From: Gremmenia infestans | Taxonomy: Eukaryota; Ascomycota; Leotiomycetes; Helotiales; Hamatocanthoscyphaceae | DNA length: 64,000 nucleotides | Assembly (NCBI GenBank): GCA_032629725.1 | Contig: JAFEVB010000004.1 | Location: 1,116,001-1,180,000 of the forward strand | Direction: 5' to 3' | In this document: piece by piece, positions 12,277-23,100 of the stretch | How the letters are laid out: each line of letters begins with the position of its first letter | Position numbering within the stretch: position 1 is the first letter of the stretch | Translations under genes and position numbers: made by a program | Notes under the pieces: generated by a model | Told to the model about the DNA's origin: nothing | Databases searched by the model: none | What the model saw: the letters and a program-made list of their open reading frames with translations, nothing else

Positions 12277-14575
12277 TTATTGTACTTGGCTAACGATTTC
12301 GCTGGCACGTGATAGTGATTCAACCATTTGTTGACATTCCTTTCTCCGGCGGACAGTGTAATCGCTCTCCTTGAGAAGATCATCTAACGAATCGGTTCTG
12401 TACATGTTCTCGAGGAGTTCCCTTTGCATCTCATCTTTTGTGAATCTATGTCTTGTCAGCAGGCTAATGAGCTGTGGTTCCTGATTACTCACTGGACGAG
12501 GTTCAACATAATTGCTTTCGGTACCATGTCAATCATAGTTCTCCTTACGATGTTGTAGTATGAGTTGATGAGGAGTTCTATCTTTGTTAGCATATATTTC
12601 GAAATGGGTTGAAGGTGAATTACTGATGACTTCGACCTCAATCCCTTCCCTCTCTGACAAATGACCAGATGCTTTCAGGGAAGGCGGTGGTGCTTCCATG
12701 GAAGCCATCTTCTTCTTATTTCTCGAAGCAAAGAAACTCCCGAAGAACCCTCCGTTTTGATCGTTCATAGGATCCAAGGTTGGGCTGGCCGCGCGCACTG
12801 GAGTTGCTGAAGCAGGCATGGGCTTTCCGGTCTTAGGGTCGACCTGGACTGGCTTTGCCGAGCTATGCTTCTCATTGACAATTGCCATAGCTCTGTGGCC
12901 ATTCAAGAAATCGGGATGCCCGGTATTAATGTAGCAGGCTTCCATGGCAACTAGATCTTTGACTAGCTTGTTCGTTGGATCCATAACTTTCTTGAAGAAG
13001 CTTATGACAACTGCGTGGAACTTCTCCTTCAACCCAGGATATCTTCTGAAGAATTGCTTGTTGAGAAGTTGAGAGAGGATTCGAACAAGCTCGTCATAGA
13101 CTAAAGACACACACTTCAGACTGGGGTCTTCTAAACGCTTGATCTGTTGCTTAACGATGAGTTCAAACGCAGTGGTGCCGACGAAAAGAGCGGGCGAGGA
13201 TCCAGAGGAGTTGTAAAGGATCGTCCTAATGTCCATATCTCTGACTTGATCGAAGGGGTCCACAGCTTTAACACCGTTGGAGTAGAGCTCGTGGAAAACA
13301 AAACTGATTCTGGCACCTCCAGAAAGCTCGACACTCGAAAGCTCTGTGCTGTTTCCCTCCAAAACTGTCCTCCATTCGTTTGAGAATTCCGTGATGATAT
13401 TGAGAACAATATTTGCGCTGTTTCCAAGCATCGAATCGCCTAAACCTTGAAGTTCTGTCGTATATTTCAGTAACGAGGCTGATATGCGTGCTTTGATATC
13501 TGGTAGAGTTTGCTTAATGTGCATCATCAAGATAAGGTTGAGCTTCCTCGCCAAATATGGCGTTCCGCAGTAGGAGCTCTTGTTACGATATGCCTTGTGG
13601 TTCTCAAAGAAGTTCTTCTCGTTTTCCAGTGCTGCTGTGATTGCCTTCTTGTTGTCGATATCTCTCTGCCCACGGTTGACAACTGGAACATATCCTAATC
13701 GTAGGGGGATGATTCGGCCAGCCAAGATATCTACTACGTCGGTACCGTCGTCCATCAAATCGACCTTTGTTAGAACACCAATTGTTCTTTGACCCTCTGG
13801 GTCCACTTCTCGTGCAAGCTTCAATCCATCAGAGTTGGCCAAATCAGTGTTCGCTCCAGTAACCGCCAGGATGATCGCATTTGGCTTGCTGATTTGCTTT
13901 AGCACCATCTCCTTGATTTGCCTCTCAATATCTCTAGGTTGGTCTCCAACTGGTACCTTCGTGAGACCGGGTAGATCGACGAGGGTAAGGGTAAGGACGT
14001 TCGGGGAGTATATTCGCAAGTTGATGGGCGCGGGAGAGATGCCCTGGTTGCGACCAGTCTTTGCCTCGGTCTCCTTGACAATCTCATCTCGAATCTTGTT
14101 GAAGTCGTAAAACTTCTGGCCCGGAATATGTAGAAACTCGCCCCACTCATCAACGTTTGCCTCCTTGTCGGTCACGGTAGATATCTCATCCTGCGTTCCA
14201 TTTGTCTGCGTCCCCGCCGCACGGTTGATAAGTTGGAGAACGAGCGGTCGCCTGGTCACAATACCGGTGCCTCGAGGTAAACTATGTCTTTGTGTTAGCA
14301 CTCGCCTATATCAAGGCATGAGGCAGTTGTACAAGTCTCTTCCCACTATGTTTTCCAGCACGGAACTCTTTCCACTCGACTGACTCCCAACCACCACTAT
14401 TTGGGGAAGATCGATAGGGTTTTGGACACCGACAGTGGTGAAGACATCTTGAAGCTTGTTGACTAGTCTGCAGAGTCTATTAGCAAGGGAGCGCAAAGGG
14501 GAGGGCAATCAGGGGATCTAACGTTATGAGGGACGGATCCGAGATACCGCCTTGCGCGGACGCGGTCACGGACAT
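12277..14575 (-). CDS. vps1: Dynamin-related GTPase Vps1
   Basis: Five exons (14523-14575, 14333-14467, 12624-14281, 12493-12577, 12277-12445) give 699 residues, the length of yeast Vps1. The GTPase motifs are complete: GSQSSGKSS (P-loop), DLPGLTKVPVGDQP (G3) and TKVD (G4). Stalk motifs follow (ELSGGARISFVFHE, DPFDQ, DIRTILYNSSG). A short disordered insert (PKTGKPMPASATP, FFGSFFASRNKKK) stands in place of a PH domain, and the GTPase effector domain is at the C-terminus. Vps1 pinches membranes at the late Golgi, endosome and peroxisome, and serves vacuolar sorting. The insert and absence of a long N-terminal extension favour Vps1 over the mitochondrial Dnm1. No lesion is seen. Confidence 0.95.
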
Positions 14576-15375
14576 GATGGTAGAGGTGTATCTGTGAAGA
14601 GTGCTGTTTGATGTGGTGTATACGAAGTTGCAAAGTAGTCTACCCGTAGGAACAATAAGGGGGGAGGGGTGTCTATTGTGGAGGTGGTCAAGTATGGTAG
14701 ATTGTCTCGTCTCTCTCGAATTTCAGGAGGCTACGCAACTGAGCTTGGCGTCGTTTGTCGCTGTGGCTTGACACAGGGATCAGCTGCACAGCCACAATTT
14801 CGAGCGGAGGGAAGTGGAGTGGGTCGAGACCAATCTTCTGATATTTCCACTCTTGAGTTGCTTTGTATGTAATCTCCACCAAAGGAAATCTTTGGTGATT
14901 ATTTCGACTTTTAAGTGAGTCGCTCTCAAGATTGTGTGATTCAAGTCTCAAACTTTAATTCTAGGTGTGCGTGGCGTGACTGAAGTCAGTCTCCCATATA
15001 CTCCTCTCTGTATCAAAGAATCGCGAATGTAGTCTTGATTCGTCATTTCAATAGCTAATTCTGGGTTCAGATCTTTTTTTCTCTCTCTAGGCAACTTCAC
15101 TACAGCTCACTTTATCTCGTAGTCTCACAGTCGAGCTTACGATTCAACACGCGTCTTGCCTTCAGGCTACTACGGTACTTAGTTACCTACCTTATCTGAG
15201 CACGTGAGAACCTCACTGTAACCCCTTTTACAAACTCGACTTACGCTCGCTACCTAGATACCTCTTGAGAAGTTGCTTTTAGTCGTTCGGGTCATCATAT
15301 TCTGATCCCCGAGAATTGGCCTGGACGGAGAGTCACGTTCATATCCTCAACTATCAAGCCCAGCCATCAGTCATC
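14576..15375. other. Divergent promoter region between vps1 and ribokinase
   Basis: About 800 bases between start codons of genes transcribed apart. It is pyrimidine-rich towards the ribokinase side. No gene, repeat or clear TATA box was found. Confidence 0.4.
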
Positions 15376-16429
15376 ATGTCCAAAACAATAACAATAATCG
15401 GTTCACTTAACATGGACTTGGTTACACTCACTCCTCGGGTCCCTTCAGGGGGCGAGACCTTGACTGCTACTTTATTTAGCACGGGGCCTGGTGGTAAAGG
15501 TGCAAACCGTAAGTACAATTCCCTTTATAAACCTTTCTTTTGAACTCTATACTTCCTTCCCAAGACACAAGCTCCGTCCCCTTATGTTAACCCCCTATCC
15601 AGAAGCCGTAGCATGCGCGCGTCTCTCCCGCGCAAACCCCACGGCCCCCTCCTCCATCACAGTGCGCATGCTCGGATCCGTAGGCGCCGATGAATTCGGC
15701 CCTGAAATGATCTCATCCCTCCAATCCTCCCTCATCGACACATCATCCATAACCGTCGCAGAAGGCCAATCCACCGGCGTAGCCGTAATCATCGTTGAAG
15801 AAACCACCGGCGAAAACCGCATCCTCCTCTCGCCCGGTGCAAACCACTCTCTGCTCCCCTCCTCATTCACTTCGCTTTCTTCACTCGGCGTGCCGAAACC
15901 GGATCTGGTGATCCTACAGCTGGAGATCCCTCTCGAGACCGTGTTGCAGATCATCAAAACCGCGAAAGAAGCTGGCGTGGATGTGTTGCTTAATCCAGCA
16001 CCTGCTGTTAAGCTACCTGAAGATGCGTTCAAGGGGCTCGGACATCTGATTGTCAATGAATCCGAAGCTGCGATCCTGACATCCCGTTCTGTTGCCGATG
16101 TCGAGGCTGAGGGCTTTGATTGGGATGTTGTTACGTCTGAATTCCTATCTAAAGGCGTGAAGAATGTTATAGTTACATTGGGATCCAAGGGAGCTTTCTT
16201 TCAGAGTTCGGGGATGGAAAAGGGCGTTTCTGTAAATGCAGAGAAAGTAAAGAAAGTTGTCGATACAACAGCGGCAGGTGATACGTTTGTTGGTGCATAT
16301 GCAGTAAGTGTGGTGCGGAAGGGGGGTAAGGTGGGGGAGGAGGATGTAAAAGGCGCTTGTAGAGCTGCGGGACGTACTGTGGAGAAGAAGGGGGCACAGA
16401 GTGCAATCCCATGGGCTGATGAGGTGTAG
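15376..16429 (+). CDS. Ribokinase
   Basis: Two exons (15376-15508, 15603-16429) give 319 residues. The PfkB-family layout is complete: GSLNMDLV at the start, GPGGKGANQA across the splice junction (sugar binding), NPAPA in the middle, and TTAAGDTFVGA with the catalytic Asp near residue 275. It phosphorylates D-ribose to ribose-5-phosphate in the cytosol, feeding the pentose phosphate pool. The intron is 94 nt with a GTAAGT donor. Length and motifs match yeast Rbk1. Adenosine kinase is less likely because the GGKGANQA signature is the ribokinase one. Confidence 0.93.
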
Positions 16430-16728
16430 TGGACATTATATGTAAAATTTTGTCTTAGATCTGTTGAAATGGAGTAGCATTCACTCGCTCTACATACACT
16501 GTCCGTTTCCTCGCTCTGCCTAAATTCCATTCATTCTATTCGCGCTACCTGCCTGGAGTCTAAACAGCCCTACAAGAGGAAAAACTCCAATTCGCTTGCA
16601 TTCAATCATTGCCCAAACACCGTAGATGAATGCCCCTATCAGAAGATGCAGGAAATCCAGTCTTGCCTACCCTTTGCGCCGGTATATCAATCATGCCATG
16701 CTGCTCAAAAGTGTTCGTGGGCTATTTA

Positions 16729-19230
16729 CTACCAGCCGTTAGATTCTGGTCGTGGAACTTTGGGTGTTTGGAGGGCAGTGCCTTCATTAGACCATCTGGG
16801 AAGCTTGTTAGTAAAATTTCGGGAATTGGTGTGGGGCCAGGGCGTGACGTACATTCGGACTTTCTCGTCGTCGCCGCATGAGGCGAACATGCGTGGGTTT
16901 GTTGGGTTCCATGATACAGCACTGCAGCACCCCCCAGGATGGCCATCGAGCTCTTTAATAAGTTGGCCGTTCTCTCGGTGCCAGATGTACACTTTGCCAT
17001 CTGAAAGAAACAAGTCAGTATTAATCGCGAGACAGCTAGAAACCAGAACATACCAGCACTCCCTGTAGCCACAAAGCTCTCATTAGCACCACCATATGTG
17101 GCCCTGATAACATCTTCCCCACCTTGGTTCCCAGCTTTGAATAACTGGATAGGCCCTTCTGTCTGTCTCTCCAGATCTAAGATCTGAGCTTCGCCATCCT
17201 TCATGTTGACTAATAAAGATCGCGAATCCTGACTTACGCATACTGATCTTAATCGAGATTTCATCTTCATCTCGAACACCGGCTCTCGCGTTATAAAATT
17301 ATAGCCATAAATATGTGTGTCATGATCCATAGCAACCAACCAGCGTCCATTTGGAGTGATAGCAATATCTTGTATTCGATGGTTTCGCCCCCAGTCGTAG
17401 ACTTCTTCTCCGTTGAGATCGTATTGGCATAAATTACGCTCATTTGCAAGGCATCCAACCACAAATGTCTGCCCATCTGGAGCCCAGGCACAACTTGTGG
17501 AGGGCTCCCCAAAGCGAGGTATCACAGCTTTGATCGTGCCGGTCTGTATCAAGGGGTCAGCAATCATCAAATACGGTTCATCCTTTGACGCTTACATTAA
17601 CATCCCATAAGCGAGCCTTCCTGTCTTGTGAGCATGTAACCATCATTGAATCATCTGGACTCCATGCAAAAGATGCCACCCCGTCTTCATGGTCCGAGAG
17701 AACACGCTGGACTTCGAATGACCCTACATCATATATTACGACAGAACCATCACCGCCACAGCTTGCTAATCGCGAACCATCATTCGAGAATTTCACTAGC
17801 CACACTTGACTGGCATGCTTAGTGAGCTCAAGAACGGGCTGCATAGGAAAATTCGTGGCGTCGCACTCGTGGTCTTGGTATAATGATGGGGGGGCCGCTG
17901 TGTTATGATATAGACAGTTCGATATCTGATTTCGTTTTACTTGGTCCAATAATACAGCCAGTCGACGTTCAGGTAACATGACTGAGGGGGATATACATTC
18001 TAGATGTTGTCAGTATTTATATTTATCAGGGTCAGGAAACTCACTTGAAAGTTCCGAAAGAAGGGTATGTCGTGATTCGCCTTGTGCACCGTCCCATCCT
18101 GCCTTGGTCTTGAGATCCTCGGTAGATTGGCACATTAGTAGGCTGTTTAAGTTAGTATATTCTGACTATAAGTTATGTATGATAACCTACCTTGAAAGCT
18201 GATGGAGTCTAGCAACGTCCTGGTACAGGGGCGTCAACTCTAAACGCAGAACCGCTAAAGCTCTCCCAGTTTCTTGCTGTTCCAATAACTCCAGAAATTT
18301 TTGCTGTCGTAACCCAAAGCGCATAGCATTCTTGTCCATGTTATCTTGCAAAGCCAGGCCATTTCCGTTGATACTGACACCCCCCTCTTCTGTGGAGCGG
18401 CCAAATAACAAGTCCTCGGCCTCAGCCCACCCACCCTGTAAGACCGCGGCGCGAAAGGCTGCAACAGAAGGATTCTCAAGATCATATCCACTTTCTTGGC
18501 TTAAATTCAGAGCACTGCCATCATATCCCAAGTCGGTCAAAGCTTGTATTAGAATCCTCGTCACTTCTTCTCGGTCATGTCCAAAATATGATGGTCTCGG
18601 CTTGCCACTTCCGGTCAAGTGCCCATTTGTATTCGAAGAGCCATTCATGGCTACGGGAGATTTCCGCAATCCATTTGCAGAATTCGAGACTGCGGCCTTA
18701 TGTAGAGGAGACGGCCCCGATCCATTTGAGAATGGCCTCGAAGTACCATTGGAACTGCTACTCTCGCCTTCTGCTCGCATTCTAGAACCCTGTCGTCTTC
18801 TCTTTGGGCGGTGCTCGTTCTCAGCCTGATGTTCATCCACCGAGCCCCTAGTACTCTCGTGAATGTCTGGCTGGGTTTCCGAAGTTGGAGAAGGGTCTCG
18901 ACGGCGACGGCCGAGAATCTGGGACGAAGAGGATATTTGGGCTTCTGGGGAGCCTTGCAAAAGAGTTCCTGGCGGGGGAGTGATAGGGTCTTGTCGAGTT
19001 CTTTGCTGTGATATTTGGTGGTTTGTGTTTGGGGCTGAGATTGCTGTGCTGGGAGGTGGGGAGGGGGAAATCGGGGTGGATTGGAGGGCGGAGTTGACGG
19101 GGGATAATATAGCAGGAAGCTCGGAATCGTCTGCCAGGACGACTTCTGCGGGAGTGCCGCTGGTGAAGTAGTGTTCCAAAAGACGTCTCTGCAGACTGCT
19201 TGGTACACGTTCCTGTGTTTTGTTGGTCTG
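16729..19230 (-). CDS. gid7: Gid7/WDR26-like WD40 subunit of the GID/CTLH E3 ubiquitin ligase
   Basis: Exons run from about 19230 to 18191, then 18045-18142, 17596-17999, 17054-17543, 16853-17000 and 16729-16795, all joined in phase. The order is a Ser/Pro-rich N-terminal region, a LisH/CTLH region (DREEVTRILIQALTDLGYDGSA, GGWAEAEDLLF, LRLELTPLYQDVARLHQLS), then a WD40 propeller ending VRIWS. This is the architecture of Gid7/WDR26, which bridges the GID complex and helps degrade gluconeogenic enzymes. The open frame continues upstream of the recognisable region but meets a stop at 19246-19248 without an ATG. An upstream exon carrying the start must therefore exist, or initiation is non-AUG. 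The 5' boundary given is approximate; the rest is firm. Confidence 0.85.
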
Positions 19231-19248
19231 GTGAGGATTGTAGAACTA

Positions 19249-20179
19249 AAGGTGGAGTTGGAGTAGGTAGAGTAGTGTGCCTTAATCGTAACGCTATAGG
19301 CTTCCGATAAATATGGTAGATAGATAGATACCTTAGCTCAGTCAGACGGGGCGTGGATATCAAACCGAATCACGTCCAAAGCTGTCGACTTCGTGGTCAC
19401 GGTCATTCTTAAGACATGGGCATGGGCTTAAGTGCAGTGAAGTTGAGTTGGGTTGTGTCGTGGTGGGAGGGTGCGGTGCTCGTCCCTGATTGATGTCGAT
19501 AACCCCTTGCCTACCGTAGCTAGGTTACTCTGTATCTGAACAATCAGGCGGGCTCCCCTGTTCCTGCCATGTGATGTAGATTGGAAGTCATTTGCGGCTT
19601 TTGATATTAGAATGAGAATCAGAATAATCACAAAATTGATTACCTGTTTGTTCTATGTGAATTACAGTAATGTGTAATGTAGTCCTTTACATAACTGGGA
19701 ATTTAAACATCAGTAATCAAGATATTACTGTGACCGGTGTACGGAGGGACATGTTGCCGTATGTTGACTTTTGGTGGGGGGGAGCTCCATCATGTCTGCC
19801 CTGGCCTTTCGTTTACAGTAAAGCCGCTAAAAGCTCTCCCGTACTTCTCCCCAACCCAACCCAATTCATCCTAAAAGAGGTGCTTCCCTCCTACAGCAAG
19901 CAGCTCCACCAAAGCTTTGATATCTAGACCGCCGTCAATTGAGCCACCCACCTCTGTGTCTGTTGGTTGATGAATGTTGGCTTTCGACCCCGTCTGAGAG
20001 CCAGAACTTCATTGTACGATCTCATCCACAACCGGAGCATTGAGCAACTGTCCCAGCACCCGCACCCGCACCATAGCTACCCAGAAGAGTTGCCTCCCCT
20101 ACCCTCATCGCCTTTCCCTACGCCACCTCCAACTCCACTCAAGTCCGAAGAGATAGAACCTGTAGCAGAATCCGCCAAG
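19249..20179. other. Divergent promoter region between gid7 and vma1
   Basis: About 930 bases. It should hold the missing first exon of the Gid7-like gene and the vma1 promoter and leader. A frame upstream of the vma1 start is open back to 19967, but conservation with other subunit A proteins begins only near MAPKKE at 20180, so that later start was chosen. Confidence 0.4.
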
Positions 20180-23100
20180 ATGGCCCCAAAGAAGGAAACA
20201 GCTAGAGATGAAGATGGCGAGGAGCAATATGGTATGTTGACGTCTCTAGAGCTTGGAGAGTTGGGGCTAACAATAGCTGCACAGGCTCCATTTACTCGGT
20301 CTCTGGGTTTGTATATCTCACATAAAAGCCCGTCTAATTACTAATTCACGGCAGACCCGTCGTGGTGGCAGAAAACATGATTGGTGTTGCTATGTACGAA
20401 TTGGTGAGCTCCCAACTCTTGGAGACAATGACTAGTAGCTTATACATCATCCCAGGTCCGAGTCGGTCACGATAATCTTGTCGGAGAAGTCATTCGAATC
20501 GAAGCAGACAGAGCTACAATTCAAGTTTATGAAGAGACTGGTATGGAATATATAACATTATATGGAAGAGGGTGCTGATGATTTGCAGCGGGTGTAACTG
20601 TAGGAGACCCTGTCCTTCGAACCGGAAAGCCTTTGTCAGTTGAACTGGGCCCTGGATTGATGGAAACGATCTACGATGGTATTCAACGTCCTCTCAAAGC
20701 TATCGCGGAAACCTCAAACAGCATTTATATTCCTCGAGGTATTACTGCTCCCGCATTGAACAGGGAGAAAGTTTGGGACTTCAAGCCTATAATGAAGGTT
20801 GGAGACCATATCACTGGTGGAGATATTTGGGGTACTGTTTGGGAAAACTCTCTATTGAACGACCATAAGATCATGCTGCCACCTCGTGCAAGAGGAACAA
20901 TTACTCGCATTGCGGAGAAGGGAGGCTACAAGGTTGACGAAAAAATCCTGGAAGTGGAATTTGATGGCAAGAAGACGGAATACAGCATGATGCACACATG
21001 GCCCGTCCGTGTGCCCCGCCCAACTACCGAGAAGCTTGCAGCAGACAAACCATTTGTTGTCGGCCAACGAGTTCTTGATGCCTTGTTCCCCAGTGTTCAG
21101 GGTGGTACTGTTGCTATTCCAGGAGCTTTCGGTTGTGGCAAGACTGTCATTAGTCAATCTGTATCCAAGTTCTCAAACAGTGACATTATTGTCTACGTTG
21201 GATGCGGAGAGCGTGGAAACGAGATGGCCGAAGTCTTGATGGATTTCCCAGAGCTTTCAATCGAGGTCGACGGCCGAAAGGAACCTATCATGAAGCGTAC
21301 TGCCCTTATCGCCAACACCTCGAACATGCCTGTCGCGGCTCGTGAAGCTTCCATCTATACTGGTATATACCCCCCTTTCCTCCTTCCTTGCACCTTCCCT
21401 TCAACACCTTAATACATCGTCGTAGTGTCGAGGCAGGGCCTGCCTTCAAACCCAGTGGTTTGCACCTGCCTCGACACTACGACGATGTATTCTGTCGCCC
21501 TCTCTCCAGATGATGTTCTTCATCATCATCCAACTCCGGGAGAATCATACTGTCGACTGCCAACCACGTCTCTCGGCCAAAAGTCCTTTTGAGAGCATCG
21601 GATGCAGTGCAGTCTCTCGAGGTCACTGCTCCCTTCACTGCACTCATTTCAAACAATTGAGCAGCAAGGCGAAACGGCAGCCCCGATTTCTACCGTTTGA
21701 AGGACTGGACAGATAGAAATGCATTGGCTGCAAGCTCAACAGACCGAGTCAATTGACTCGGACGACGTCCAAGTCAACGTCCTTGACGATATCGACGACG
21801 TGGATTTCGACGATGCCGAGTTAGATGTTCTCGACCTTGACGCTGTCCACCAGCTCGTGGATGATTTGACTTGGAACCTCCTCAACATTGGTGCGCCTAG
21901 TTGGTATATGAATCCAACCTTCAAATCCCTCTTCAGTGAGCGCTCTGTATACAACAGCATAGCCGCATGTTCGCCTCTCTCATTCCCACCAGACCTGCAC
22001 GACATTCTCAGATCCTCTCAGCTACCCAGTCTCGACTTTTTCAAATCTCTACCTAACGTTACCGGCAAGATGTGGGGAATCTATGCCTGCACTTTCGAAA
22101 AGGCCGGTTGCGTATCCAAGCTCTATATCGGCTCCGGTACACAAGCACAACAAGGAGTTTCGGTGAGGCTTGGCCAATATAAACCCGGTGGCCCCCTCCT
22201 TCCCCGCTTCGTGAATCAAGCGTTCAATCAGGGCTACCACCTTGCACACTCCGGTCTGATCTGCTGGACGCCGTTGCCATCAGCAGGCCTCGTTCCCCGT
22301 GTCAGAGCTCGCTTTTTAGCACTGGAAGCACTCTTCACCTGTCTGTTCCATGCCGCGATTCCAGCTATCACAGATGTCTACTACAGACATTTGATGCTCT
22401 GGGAACGTCCTACAGTCGAGTGGGCGCCGCTGTGCACACATCTCCCTATCCGTGAGAAGATTATCGGAGATCTAGAATTAAGTGAAGAAGAACTGGAGAT
22501 CATTGCTGCCGTCAGGACCCAATATCATGCCCGTTATCTCAAAGAGTGGCGGGAAGCAAAACGACAAGAAGACTATGATGCCTATCGTTTACGGGACCGG
22601 GTATCGAAGAATGCTTGGAGTCAAAAGCACAGAGACCGTCTCGCCCAGGTTTCAGCGGGAAATAGAGCCACAGCCAAATCCGAGAAACGCTTCCATTGTG
22701 ATGTGTGCGACATATCCTTGGGTAGTCAGACGGCACTCGACACACATCTGGCTACTCAAAACCATGCGGATCGGGTGGCTGGCATCGAGAAGCCTGAGTT
22801 GTCCCAACACGCCCTCGATCAGAAAGAAGTACGCCTTGCTGCCCTGGCCAACAAAGAACACCATTGCCACGCCTGCAACAAAGACTTCAACACTGACTGG
22901 GCACTGAATCGGCACAAAGCAACCGGATTACACCGCAGGAGGGAGGAAGCTCAGGCTTCGCAATGAGTCTCTCATTGCCGTCTGCTTATCCTTATCACGT
23001 CTCATCGCCATTTTTCAACTTGTCACTTCATTCTTCAACTTGTCACATACTAATTATCTTCATTTCTATCAGGTGTAACCGTGTCAGAATATTTCAGGGA

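Larger units (their letters stand above)
21363..23072 (+). mobile_element. Outsized spliceosomal intron housing a GIY-YIG/zinc-finger element
   Basis: The ends are ordinary spliceosomal ones: GTATAT donor, a TACTAAT branch site at 23047-23053 and CTATCAG acceptor, about 20 nt from branch to AG. Splicing restores the conserved YTG/VTVSEYF reading. In between lie a 48-nt leader, a perfect 27-bp inverted repeat (21411-21491), a 415-codon ORF (21719-22966) and a 106-nt tail with a 13-bp direct repeat. No group I or II intron core was recognised. The size is roughly thirty times that of the neighbouring introns. I infer that a mobile element inserted in, or became, this intron. Its exact ends cannot be set without an empty allele. 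Confidence 0.7.

Noticed and set aside
19967..20179. Longer N-terminus for V-ATPase subunit A
   Set aside because: The extension is Pro/Ser/His-rich and unlike other subunit A proteins, which begin close to the MAPKKE start.
21510..21716. 68-codon ORF before the nuclease-like ORF
   Set aside because: No domain, overlaps the non-coding leader and has random composition; most likely incidental.
21363..23072. Intein instead of an intron in vma1
   Set aside because: The inserted ORF is out of frame with the exon, stops interrupt the exon frame, and GT...AG splice signals with a branch site are perfect; no intein splicing blocks are seen.
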